Origin: Sphaerochaeta sp.
GTDB taxonomy: Bacteria; Spirochaetota; Spirochaetia; Sphaerochaetales; Sphaerochaetaceae
Assembly: GCA_023228445.1 (NCBI GenBank)
Contig: JALOBD010000001.1
Coordinates: forward strand, 1-64,000
Reading direction: 5' to 3'
Length of the DNA stretch: 64,000 nucleotides
The position numbers and the translations under genes are program-made. The notes below the pieces were generated by a model. It saw nothing but the letters and a program-made list of their open reading frames with translations, had not been told where the DNA came from and did not search any database. Shown here piece by piece: positions 42,644 to 50,783 of the stretch. How positions within the stretch are numbered: position 1 is the first letter of the stretch; every line of letters starts with the position of its first letter.

Positions 42644-45394
42644 ATGGATGAATCAATGACGCAACGAGCAGAGGAGCATGGACGCAAGCAACTCTATATC
42701 ATCGATGGCTACGGCCTCATCTACCGCTCCTTCTTCGGCTTCTTCAACAACCCGATCCGCGACCCGCAGGGCAACAACATCTCTGCCGTCTATGGCTTCT
42801 TCTCCACACTCTTGAAGTTGATCCGCGAGTATGGGGCCCACTACTTGGTGGTGGCGATGGACAGTGCAGGTCCGACCTTCCGCCACGAGATCTATGAGCC
42901 GTACAAGGCGAATCGGGAAGCGGCCCCCGAAGAACTGCACAGCCAGGTGCCGATCATCACCAGGATCTTGAAGGCGCTCAGGGTGCCGACCATCGAGCAT
43001 GTTGGTTTTGAGGCGGATGACATCATCGCCACCTTGACGGAGGAGGCCAAACGCCATGGCCTTGAGGCCATCATGTTCACCGGTGACAAGGACCTGCTGC
43101 AGCTCGTCGACTCCCACACCAAGGCGCTGCGCCCGGCCAAGAAGGGGGAGAACTTCTACCGGATGATGGGTGAGGCGGAGGTGGTGGAGGAGTTTGGCAT
43201 CAAGGCGAATCAGGTTGTCGATTACCTCGCCCTCATCGGTGACACCTCGGACAATGTACCTGGAGTGAAGGGGATCGGTGCAAAGGGGGCGGCAAAGCTT
43301 TTAGGCCAGTGGGCGGACCTCGATGAGATCTACGCCCACCTGGATACCTTCGCCCCCGGGGTGAAGAAGCGTCTGGAGGAGGGGCGAGAGAGTGCCTACC
43401 TGAGCCGGGAGCTGGTGACCCTCAAGCGCGATCTCTTCACGGTCGACTCCTTCGATGCCCCCCAGTACCTCGTCGAGGATGTAGACTACCTGGGTGCCAT
43501 CCCGCTCTTTAAGGAGATCGGGATGCGCTCCATCATCAAGACGCTTGAGCAGGCAGGTGAAGGAGAGGGACAACAGAGGCAGGTCGAAGCGCCCACGAAG
43601 GCGGTCATCGAGCGTGCCTACCACCTGATCTCCTCACTCGAGGAGCTGGAGCGCTTGCTCCTCCAGGCTGAGGGAGATGGGGCGGTCATTGCCTTTGATG
43701 TGGAGACGACGAGTCTCTCTGAGATCGACAGCCGCATCCTTGGTTTCTCTTTCTCTTGGCAGGAGGGGATCTCCTACTACTGTGCGCTGACCCACCAGGG
43801 CACAGCGCTCCTTGATGAGCAGGCGGTGAGGCAAACCCTCGCCCGTTTCTTGGAGAGCGGACGCTTGGCCCTAGTCGGACAGAACATCAAGTTCGACTAT
43901 AAGGTCCTCTGCTATTGGGGCATCACCGCCAAGGTGCTGCACTTTGACACGATGATTGCCGCTTGGCTGCTCGACAGTGCCTCGGTCTTCAACCTCGACT
44001 ACCTGGCGGAGAAGTACCTTGAGCACAAGACGGTGCGCTACAGCGACATCGTGGGCAAAGGGGAGTCCCTCGACGACCTTCCTCTTGACGTGGTCGTTGC
44101 CTACGGCGCTGAGGACGCCGATGTGACCTGGCGCCTCTACCGCCTCTTTGATGAACTGCTCAAGGCGCGCGGACTGGACCGTTTGATGGACGAGCTCGAG
44201 ATGCCGCTGCTGCGGGTCATCGCCGAGATGGAGATGGCAGGAATCTTTTTGGACAGAAAACTCATCGAACCGCTGGCCATCGAGTTCGAGGGGCGCATCG
44301 ATGCCATCAAGGAGGAGATCTTTGCCATCGTCGGCCACGATTTCAACCTCAACTCGCCCAAGCAACTGCAGGAGGTGCTCTTCGTCGAGCGTGACATCCC
44401 CACCGGCGCGAAGACCCGTACCGGATTCTCCACGGCGACCGAAGTGCTCGAGCCGCTGCGTGAGAGCCACCGTGAGGTCGATCTGATCCTCAACTACCGG
44501 ATGCTGAACAAGCTCAAGTCGACGTACATCGACACACTGCCGGGCGAGGTCAACGAGAAGACCGGTCGCATCCACCCCTCCTTCTCCCAGACCGGAACCG
44601 AGACCGGTCGCCTCTCCTGCCGGGAGCCGAACCTGCAGAACATCCCTGTTCGAAGTGAAGAGGGAAAGCGGATTCGCTCAGCCTTCACCGCCAAAGAGGG
44701 CTATCGGCTGCTGTCGGCCGACTACTCGCAGATCGAGCTCGTCGTACTCGCCCACACCGCCGACGATCCAAACCTGAAGCAAGCATTCCTCGACGGCCTC
44801 GACGTCCACCGAGCCACGGCGAGCCGGATCTTCTCCGTCCCACTTGAGGCGGTGGACAGCGATCAGCGACGGGTGGCCAAGACCATCAACTTCGGGGTGA
44901 TGTACGGCATGGGGGCCCACGCCCTCTCCCAGGACCTGAAGATCAGCTTCTCCGAGGCTCGCGATTTCATCGCCCAGTACTTTGAGCGCTACAAGGCGGT
45001 GGGCGACTTCATCGAGCGAACCAAGGCCCGTGCGGCTGAGGAGGGGTACGTCAAGACGCTGCTCGGTCATGTGCGGACCATCAGCGAGATCACCAGCCGC
45101 AGCCCGGTCGAACGGGCCAAGGCGGAGCGTATCGCTGTCAATACCGTCATTCAGGGAACGGCAGCCGATATTATGAAAATGGCAATGCTGCGCGCCGATC
45201 GAATGATCGGGGAGCAGGCGCTCTCATCGCGCCTGTTGCTCCAGATCCACGACGAGTTGATCTTCGAGGTTCCCGAGAATGAGGTAGCACAGATGGAGGG
45301 CTTGGTCAGGGAGGCGATGGAGGGGGCGGTCCACCTCACTGTCCCGCTACGCGTCTCCATCGCGGTCGGTCGCGACTGGGGGGAGCTCTCCTGA
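42644..45394 (+). CDS. polA: DNA polymerase I
   Basis: 916 aa with all three domains. The 5'-3' exonuclease occupies about 1-300. The 3'-5' exonuclease is intact: FDVETTSL, QNIKFDYKV and YGAEDADVT carry the DxE, NxxxFD-like and YxxxD motifs, so proofreading should be active. Polymerase motifs are A (SADYSQIELVVLAH), B (KTINFGVMYGMG) and C (LLQIHDELIFEVP). In motif A the usual Arg after SQIEL is Val. It is preceded by AAGGA within the upstream gene's end and shares one base with the coaE start. Confidence 0.96.
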   Translation: MDESMTQRAEEHGRKQLYIIDGYGLIYRSFFGFFNNPIRDPQGNNISAVYGFFSTLLKLIREYGAHYLVVAMDSAGPTFRHEIYEPYKANREAAPEELHSQVPIITRILKALRVPTIEHVGFEADDIIATLTEEAKRHGLEAIMFTGDKDLLQLVDSHTKALRPAKKGENFYRMMGEAEVVEEFGIKANQVVDYLALIGDTSDNVPGVKGIGAKGAAKLLGQWADLDEIYAHLDTFAPGVKKRLEEGRESAYLSRELVTLKRDLFTVDSFDAPQYLVEDVDYLGAIPLFKEIGMRSIIKTLEQAGEGEGQQRQVEAPTKAVIERAYHLISSLEELERLLLQAEGDGAVIAFDVETTSLSEIDSRILGFSFSWQEGISYYCALTHQGTALLDEQAVRQTLARFLESGRLALVGQNIKFDYKVLCYWGITAKVLHFDTMIAAWLLDSASVFNLDYLAEKYLEHKTVRYSDIVGKGESLDDLPLDVVVAYGAEDADVTWRLYRLFDELLKARGLDRLMDELEMPLLRVIAEMEMAGIFLDRKLIEPLAIEFEGRIDAIKEEIFAIVGHDFNLNSPKQLQEVLFVERDIPTGAKTRTGFSTATEVLEPLRESHREVDLILNYRMLNKLKSTYIDTLPGEVNEKTGRIHPSFSQTGTETGRLSCREPNLQNIPVRSEEGKRIRSAFTAKEGYRLLSADYSQIELVVLAHTADDPNLKQAFLDGLDVHRATASRIFSVPLEAVDSDQRRVAKTINFGVMYGMGAHALSQDLKISFSEARDFIAQYFERYKAVGDFIERTKARAAEEGYVKTLLGHVRTISEITSRSPVERAKAERIAVNTVIQGTAADIMKMAMLRADRMIGEQALSSRLLLQIHDELIFEVPENEVAQMEGLVREAMEGAVHLTVPLRVSIAVGRDWGELS

Positions 45395-45993
45395 TGGTGG
45401 TCATCGGTCTGACCGGCAAGGTGTGCGCCGGCAAGAACCAGTACGCCGACCTCTTTGCCCAGCGGGGTGTCCAGGTCATCGATGTCGATGACCTGGGGCA
45501 TCGCGTACTCATCGAGCAGCGGGAGGCGGTCATCGCCCGCTTCGGAGTCGAAGTGGCAGACGGCAGAGCAATCGATCGCACGGCGTTGGGCAAGATTGTC
45601 TTCTCAGATGGGCAGAAATTGAAGGAGTTGGAGGCAATTCTTCACCCGGCCATGGTGGAAGAGTGTAAAAACCTCATCCAAACGAGTGAGGCAAAGGCGG
45701 TGATACTCAATGCAGCGCTGCTCTCGCGGATGGGATTGGTCGATCTTTGCGATCGGGTGATCTTCATCAAAGCACCCCTTCTGTTGCGCTATCGGCGGTG
45801 TAAACGACGCCAAGGGCTCTCCTGGAGCGCCTTTTGGGGACGTAACAGCGCTCAAAAAGACATCGCTGTCTCCCAGATCAAGACCACAATGGAGGTCAAG
45901 GTCTTCCACAATGGGCGTTGTCGTAGGATAATTCATCGACAAGTGGCGAACTATTGTGATACGATAGGGTTAGATATTTCAGCACTGCGTTGA
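45394..45993 (+). CDS. coaE: Dephospho-CoA kinase with altered P-loop
   Basis: Final step of CoA synthesis: ATP-dependent 3' phosphorylation of dephospho-CoA. The N-terminal P-loop reads GLTGKVCAGKNQ, with Asn where Ser or Thr normally follows the Lys. Downstream blocks fit CoaE: VIDVDDLGHRVL and LKELEAILHPAM. 199 aa, normal. Its ATG overlaps the polA stop (TGATG), an arrangement seen in several bacteria where coaE follows polA. Confidence 0.85.
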   Translation: MVVIGLTGKVCAGKNQYADLFAQRGVQVIDVDDLGHRVLIEQREAVIARFGVEVADGRAIDRTALGKIVFSDGQKLKELEAILHPAMVEECKNLIQTSEAKAVILNAALLSRMGLVDLCDRVIFIKAPLLLRYRRCKRRQGLSWSAFWGRNSAQKDIAVSQIKTTMEVKVFHNGRCRRIIHRQVANYCDTIGLDISALR

Positions 45994-46017
45994 AATCTTG
46001 TTACAAGAGGGTTTGAA

Positions 46018-47577
46018 ATGAAGAAATCGGTACGGATCAATTTGCTGGTCATCACCATCGTCGTGACACTCTTTGTCTTCGCCGGGCTTTGGTATCTGCG
46101 CCCGGGGGTGTCGGATGAGATCATCCAGCAGGCACGAATTCGTCAAAGTCAGCCTTTGATGGAAATCGCCGAACCTTTGAGAAAACCAAAGGCCGAGGAC
46201 CTCATCGACACCACGCAACTGGTCAAGGAACTGCAGCGTGATCTCGAGCCCTCCATCAAGGCTGCGGTCAAAGCAGATCTGCTTAGCGACCCCGCCTTCG
46301 CCAGGGTCGAGGAACCGAAGATCGATGTAGCCGCCCTCCAGGCAGAGTTGCAGTCGGCGATCAAGGCAGACCTGCTTGCCGATCCCACGTTCGCCACTGC
46401 AGTCACCCAGCAGGTTGATGTGGTTGCCCTGCGCAGCCAAATCCAACCGGCTATCCGGCGGGCGATACTCGCCGACCTGCCAGGGGACCCCGCCTTCACC
46501 AGCCTTGTCAATCGCGAGGTTGATGCGATTGCCATCCGCAGCCAGATCCAACCGGCCATCAAGCGGGGTGTACTCGCTGATTTGAGGACCGACAGTGCCT
46601 TCATCCGCTCGATCAGCTCCCAAATCGACTTCTCGTCGGTGACGCTGGCCAATGAGCAGGCCCTTGTTGCCGTCTCTGATGCCAATGATCGGGCCATCGC
46701 ATCGTTGAGACGCGAGATCAACGCCCAGATTGCTGCCCTTCCAACGGTTCCGACTACCCTGCGCGTCGACGATAGCGAGATGGACCGCATCGTGGACCAA
46801 ACCTACGATCGGGTATTCTCCTCACTGCAGGGTGAGATCGAATCACTGGTACAACCACCGACTGCGCTGCGCGTCGATGATGCGGAGATGGACCGCATCG
46901 TCGGTCAAACCCACGACCGGGTATTCGCCTCCTTGGAGAGTGAGATCGACGCTCGAATCGACGCCCGCCCTGCGATGCCCGTCATAGTCGGTGTCGATGA
47001 ACAGCAGGTACACCGTATCCTCGCGGAGGCGGTCGATGCGCAGATCCCCATCGTGGTCGACGCAGTTGTCGCCCGTATCGAAGCAAACCGCGACCAGTAT
47101 ATCGAGGCGGTTCGCTCGTCCCTCGGTGATGTGGTCACTGAGGATGAAGTGGTCGACCTCTACCTCTCCTATCGAAGTGCGATGGTCCAGGACCTGGTCC
47201 CGGCAATCCTCGACGATGTGGAGGCGCTGCTCAAGGGTGAGAGTGCTCCCAGTGAGATGGCAATCGTCCCAGCAGCACCAAAACCGCGAGAGGAGACACC
47301 TGCTGTGGTTGTCACACCCCCGGCTGTTCCTGCCGCCCCAACGCCAGCTGTGGTTGAACCGGTGGCCCCAAAGGCCCCCCCAGCCCCGGTTGCCCAAGTC
47401 CAGCAAGTCCCAGAGCCTCCAAAGAGTGTACCGGTCGTCACGAGCGAACCGACTCCTGAGGCTCCTGCGGCACCGACGATGGTCACCAAAAGCGCCGAAG
47501 AGGCGGAGTATGAGGTTGAGCGTCAGCGGCTGCGCACCGAGGCGATCAATGAGGTGTTGAGGAGGATTGGTCAGTAG
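46018..47577 (+). CDS. Membrane-anchored repeat protein with Pro/Ala-rich linker, unknown function
   Basis: 519 aa. One N-terminal membrane helix (about 8-26) anchors a long extracytoplasmic part. Residues 68-206 hold four imperfect repeats of about 31-38 aa, each built on a helix (QIQPAIRRAILADL type), a DPAF-like turn and a VDV/IDV strand. Residues 246-357 hold three further repeats of about 36 aa (LRVDDSEMDRIVDQTYDRVF type, the third diverged). A Pro/Ala/Val-rich stretch (about 415-490) and a final helix (about 497-519) follow. No homologue is recognised. The last gene of the polA-coaE unit, with GAGGG upstream; its 3' end overlaps the convergent epmB-like gene by 32 bases. It looks like a spacer spanning the periplasm. 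Confidence 0.65.
   Translation: MKKSVRINLLVITIVVTLFVFAGLWYLRPGVSDEIIQQARIRQSQPLMEIAEPLRKPKAEDLIDTTQLVKELQRDLEPSIKAAVKADLLSDPAFARVEEPKIDVAALQAELQSAIKADLLADPTFATAVTQQVDVVALRSQIQPAIRRAILADLPGDPAFTSLVNREVDAIAIRSQIQPAIKRGVLADLRTDSAFIRSISSQIDFSSVTLANEQALVAVSDANDRAIASLRREINAQIAALPTVPTTLRVDDSEMDRIVDQTYDRVFSSLQGEIESLVQPPTALRVDDAEMDRIVGQTHDRVFASLESEIDARIDARPAMPVIVGVDEQQVHRILAEAVDAQIPIVVDAVVARIEANRDQYIEAVRSSLGDVVTEDEVVDLYLSYRSAMVQDLVPAILDDVEALLKGESAPSEMAIVPAAPKPREETPAVVVTPPAVPAAPTPAVVEPVAPKAPPAPVAQVQQVPEPPKSVPVVTSEPTPEAPAAPTMVTKSAEEAEYEVERQRLRTEAINEVLRRIGQ
46219..46635 (+). repeat. Four tandem degenerate repeats in the 46018 gene
   Basis: These encode residues 68-206. The units end near residues 105, 136, 171 and 206. 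At DNA level two units share near-identical stretches beginning CGCAGCCAAATCCAACCGG and CGCAGCCAGATCCAACCGG, about 108 bases apart, which points to recent duplication or gene conversion. Confidence 0.65.
46753..47088 (+). repeat. Second repeat family (three copies) in the 46018 gene
   Basis: These encode residues 246-357. Units 1 and 2 are close (LRVDDSEMDRIVDQTYDRVF and LRVDDAEMDRIVGQTHDRVF); unit 3 (VGVDEQQVHRILAEAVD) is strongly diverged. The 108-base period equals that of the best-matching first-family copies, suggesting a common structural unit length of about 36 aa. Confidence 0.6.
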
Positions 47578-48640
47578 GTGGGTCGCAGTAGTACCTGCGC
47601 TCACCGTCGAAATCCCTGAACTCCCATACTCCTTGTCGTACTTCTTTGATGAGATGGTTCGTCGTAAGAGGGACCTTGCCCCCTCCTTGGGGCAGGTCGA
47701 CTGCATAGGTGGGCATTGCAAGCCCGCTGAGCCGCTTGCGCAGCTCCGCTTCCAACTCCAGCCCCCGCTTGATGGGCACCCGCAAATGCGCGGTGCCCTC
47801 AACCAAGTCCCCTTGGAAGAGGTAGTAGGGCTTGATGCGGTTGAAGACCAGCATATTGCACAACTGCTGCAGCACATCAACATCATCGTTGACACCGCGC
47901 AAGAGGACGGTCTGGTTCATTGCCGGGATCCCGTTGTCGATGAAGCGGGCCACTGCACCAATCGCCTCGCTGGTAAGCTCACGCGGGTGGTTGAACTGGA
48001 CCATCACAAAGAAGGGGGCGGTGTCAAAGCGCTTGATCATCGCTATCAGGTCATCGGTGATGCGGGAGGGGAGGGCAGCGGGCACTCGGGTACAGAGGCG
48101 GATGACGAGGTCGGGCCGCCGTTCTCGAAACGCCCTGATCATCGCCTCGAGTGCTTTATCGGCGATGGTCAATACATCACCTCCGGTGAAGAGCAGTTCG
48201 GTGATCTGGCGATGTGTCTCCACGTATCGGGCAGCTGCATCGATCTCTTCTTGTGATGCCACCCCTTGGGCGGTGGAGGTGAAGCGTCGCCTGAAACAGT
48301 GGCGGCAGTGGATGGCACAGACATCGGTGGTCAGGAAGGCGGCACGGCTCTGGTACCGGTGGATGAGCCGTCCGCCATTGGAGTGGGCGACTTCTGCAAG
48401 CGGGTCAAGACTCGCCATCTCCTCACGTTCGCTCTCTCGTACGGAGGGCACGACCTGCCGCCTCAGTGGATCGGTAGGGTCATCGGCGTCGATGAGCTCC
48501 ATGAAATGGTGTGGAATCTTAAGGGGGAGGGTGGCGGTATCGGTATAGTCGAACGCCTCCTCATCGGCGGTGAGGGTAAGGCGTTCCATCAATTGTTCTT
48601 TGGTATCGATCATAGTCTTGGTGTACTGTATCGCACGCAT
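47546..48640 (-). CDS. epmB: KamA-family radical SAM aminomutase, EpmB-like
   Basis: Probable lysine 2,3-aminomutase. The radical SAM cluster motif is CAIHCRHCFRR (about residue 110), the SAM region includes LLFTGGDVLT, and the PLP lysine is in DLPQGGGKVPL near the C-terminus. 364 aa, close to EpmB (about 340) and shorter than catabolic KamA (above 410). No lysine-fermentation genes are nearby, while efp and epmA are about 10 kb away. I therefore infer that it makes (R)-beta-lysine for EF-P. Start is uncertain: 48640 or an ATG at 48613. The stop lies 32 bases inside the convergent repeat-protein gene. Confidence 0.75.
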   Translation of the reverse strand: MRAIQYTKTMIDTKEQLMERLTLTADEEAFDYTDTATLPLKIPHHFMELIDADDPTDPLRRQVVPSVRESEREEMASLDPLAEVAHSNGGRLIHRYQSRAAFLTTDVCAIHCRHCFRRRFTSTAQGVASQEEIDAAARYVETHRQITELLFTGGDVLTIADKALEAMIRAFRERRPDLVIRLCTRVPAALPSRITDDLIAMIKRFDTAPFFVMVQFNHPRELTSEAIGAVARFIDNGIPAMNQTVLLRGVNDDVDVLQQLCNMLVFNRIKPYYLFQGDLVEGTAHLRVPIKRGLELEAELRKRLSGLAMPTYAVDLPQGGGKVPLTTNHLIKEVRQGVWEFRDFDGERRYYCDPPTDQSSSTPH

Positions 48641-48726
48641 TTGGTCCAGTCCCCGGTATTTTCATCCCCCGCCGCGAGACTTTCGTGGTACACTGCTTCT
48701 AACCGTTTATCTCAAGGAGTCATGCA

Positions 48727-50043
48727 ATGGCCAAACAACAAAAACGAGGCTTGAAGGGGTACTATACCACCACCTTCCTCATCGGTCTTGGATTCTTCAC
48801 CATGGGGTTGATGGACCCGCTCTACGATACGTACCTGCCGATCTTTCTCTCCCGATTCATCGAATCGAAGGCGCTCATCGGGTCCATCATGACGCTCGAC
48901 AACCTCTTGGCCATCCTCCTGATCCCGATCTTCAGCGCCATCAGCGACCGTACCCACACCCGCATCGGGCGACGGATGCCCTTCATCATCGTCTGCCTTC
49001 CCGTGACCGCGGTGGCCTTCGGCCTGATCCCCTACGCCGCGCTCATCAGCCTGTGGATGTTGATCGTCCTGGTCTTCGTCCTCAATCTCTTCAAGCAGGC
49101 GGTGCGCGGCCCGGTCGTCGCCCTGATGCCCGACATGATTCCCGGTGATTTACGCAGTGAAGCCAACGGGGTCATCAACACGATGGGTGGCATCGCCACC
49201 ATCGTCGGTACCGTCGGCCTTGCCCGCCTGATGGATATCCCCATCAATGTGCCGGGGTTTGGGCCGACCAAAGAGATCCTTGCCTTCCCGCTCTCCGGGG
49301 TATTGGTCATCATCGCCGTCATCCTGCTCTTCACCTTCATCAAGGAGAAGAAGGCGGTCGGACACGAGGAGAGTGAGAAGAACGAGCCGATCCTCCACTC
49401 ACTGAAGGTCATCTTTGCCGAGGAGGACAAGAGTGCCCTCTTCATCCTCCTGGCCCTGCTCTTCTGGTTCATCGGCTACCAGGGGATCCTCCCCTTCGTC
49501 GGTCTCTACTCGACGAATATCCTCAAGACGAGCAGCGGCACCGCCAGCCTCGCCGCCGGCATGGTCGGCATCGCCTACGCAATCTTCGCCATCCCCAGCG
49601 GCATCGTCGCCCACCGCATCGGACGCAAGAGGACGATTCGCATCTCACTCTCGGTCTTGGTGGTACTGCTTGCCGGTATCTTCTTCCACGATCCGCTGAC
49701 TTCGGCGATGAGTGCCGCGTTGAGACAGTACACCTTCTGGGCCCTGCTCTTTTGCTTCGGCATCTTCTGGGTATCGGTGGTGACCAACAGCTTCCCGATG
49801 CTCTGGCAGATGTCCACCTACCAGACGGTCGGCATCTATACCGGGCTCTACTACTTCTCCAGCCAGCTCGCTTCGATCATCAGCCCGCCGATCACCGGTG
49901 CGTTCATCGACTTCTTCGGCTTTCGGGCAATCTTCCTCTACGGCTCGGCCTCGATGCTCATCGCCTTCTTCCTCATTGGACGGGTGAAGCCGGGCAAGGG
50001 TGAGCCGGCCGATGTGCCGGAGGGTGAAACCGGGGAGGCCTAG
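48727..50043 (+). CDS. MFS transporter, SLC45/GPH-like
   Basis: 438-aa major facilitator with twelve predicted helices. The loop 2-3 motif is present as SDRTHTRIGRRMP (about residues 77-89) and repeated in the second half as AHRIGRKRTIR. The sequence resembles sugar-transporting SLC45-type and glycoside-pentoside-hexuronide carriers, so a sugar or glycoside substrate is likely but unproven. AAGGAG precedes the ATG. Its TAG stop interlocks with mntP at CTAG. It is divergent from the epmB-like gene. Confidence 0.82.
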   Translation: MAKQQKRGLKGYYTTTFLIGLGFFTMGLMDPLYDTYLPIFLSRFIESKALIGSIMTLDNLLAILLIPIFSAISDRTHTRIGRRMPFIIVCLPVTAVAFGLIPYAALISLWMLIVLVFVLNLFKQAVRGPVVALMPDMIPGDLRSEANGVINTMGGIATIVGTVGLARLMDIPINVPGFGPTKEILAFPLSGVLVIIAVILLFTFIKEKKAVGHEESEKNEPILHSLKVIFAEEDKSALFILLALLFWFIGYQGILPFVGLYSTNILKTSSGTASLAAGMVGIAYAIFAIPSGIVAHRIGRKRTIRISLSVLVVLLAGIFFHDPLTSAMSAALRQYTFWALLFCFGIFWVSVVTNSFPMLWQMSTYQTVGIYTGLYYFSSQLASIISPPITGAFIDFFGFRAIFLYGSASMLIAFFLIGRVKPGKGEPADVPEGETGEA

Positions 50044-50600
50044 AACCCTGAGAGGAGGATCCTCACGGCAATGAGCATGAGGATTCCCCCGCCGGCCATA
50101 CCAGCTCTCCGCTGGAGCCTGATGCCCCAGCGGTTGCCGATGGCGACCGCTGCGAGGCAGAGGGTGAAGGTCACCACGCCGATGGTGGTGCTGGCCATAA
50201 GGATGTCGACGCGCAAGAGGCTGAAGGAAACTCCCACCGCCAACGCATCGATACTGGTGGCGATGCTGAGCAGAAAGAGCTCCTTGGCGTGAATGCGGTC
50301 GAAGGCTTGCATGGGACATCCATCGCCAGCGTGAAGTGTATCCCAGAGCATCTTTGCCCCGACCGCTGCCAGGATGAAGAAGGCAACCCAGTGGCTCATC
50401 GCACAGAAGAGGTGGTCGAATTGAACCCCCAGTGCCCAGCCGATGATCGGCATGAAGGCTTGAAAGAGACCGAATGAGAGGGCGATGATACACCCTTGGG
50501 CGAAGGTTGCCCGCCTCATTCTCAGTCCTTTGCACAGTGAGACGGCAAACGCGTCCATCGACAGCCCACAGGCGATGACCAAGAGCTCGATACGTCCCAA
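50040..50600 (-). CDS. mntP: Manganese efflux pump MntP
   Basis: 186-aa membrane protein of the MntP/DUF204 family with six helices. Two internal repeats carry the key motifs, GLSMDAFAVSLCKGL near the N-terminus and ATSIDALAVGVSFSLL in the second half, whose Asp residues are needed for Mn export. I chose a TTG start at 50600, because AAGGAAGG precedes it and the length then matches E. coli MntP. The frame stays open far upstream through the hcp region, which is an artefact. Promoter TTGTCT-N17-TATACT; no manganese riboswitch is visible in the short leader. Confidence 0.88.
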   Translation of the reverse strand: MGRIELLVIACGLSMDAFAVSLCKGLRMRRATFAQGCIIALSFGLFQAFMPIIGWALGVQFDHLFCAMSHWVAFFILAAVGAKMLWDTLHAGDGCPMQAFDRIHAKELFLLSIATSIDALAVGVSFSLLRVDILMASTTIGVVTFTLCLAAVAIGNRWGIRLQRRAGMAGGGILMLIAVRILLSGF

Positions 50601-50629
50601 CCCCAACCTTCCTTCCTTGATGTGGGGTG

Positions 50630-50658
50630 AGTATACGCCCTTTTTAGACACGAGACAA
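50630..50658 (-). promoter_or_regulatory. mntP promoter
   Basis: Minus-strand TTGTCT (50658-50653), a 17-bp spacer and TATACT (50635-50630). A leader of about 23 bases with AAGGAAGG leads to the TTG start at 50600. Confidence 0.6.
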
Positions 50659-50674
50659 GCAGAACGTGCGATTC

Positions 50675-50752
50675 GTTGGAAATCCAACATACAGAGGGTG
50701 ATAGTCCTTGCTATCTTCTTGGTAAGGAACCGAGAGCCGGGCGCGCCCGGCT
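50675..50752. promoter_or_regulatory. Palindromic control region between mntP and hcp
   Basis: Three symmetric elements lie in the 183-bp spacer. GTTGGA-AA-TCCAAC (50675-50688) is a candidate operator close to the mntP -35. GATAG and CTATC arms follow around 50699-50714. AGCCGGG-CGCG-CCCGGCT (50735-50752) is a strong hairpin just upstream of hcp, followed 16 bases later by six T. I cannot identify the hcp promoter or the regulator; the first element does not match FNR or HcpR boxes well. Confidence 0.4.
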
Positions 50753-50783
50753 TCATACGAATACCATTTTTTAGGAGCATTGC

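Noticed and set aside
50601..50783. Manganese (yybP-ykoY) riboswitch upstream of mntP
   Set aside because: The likely mntP leader is only about 23 bases, and the conserved yybP-ykoY loop sequences are not visible.
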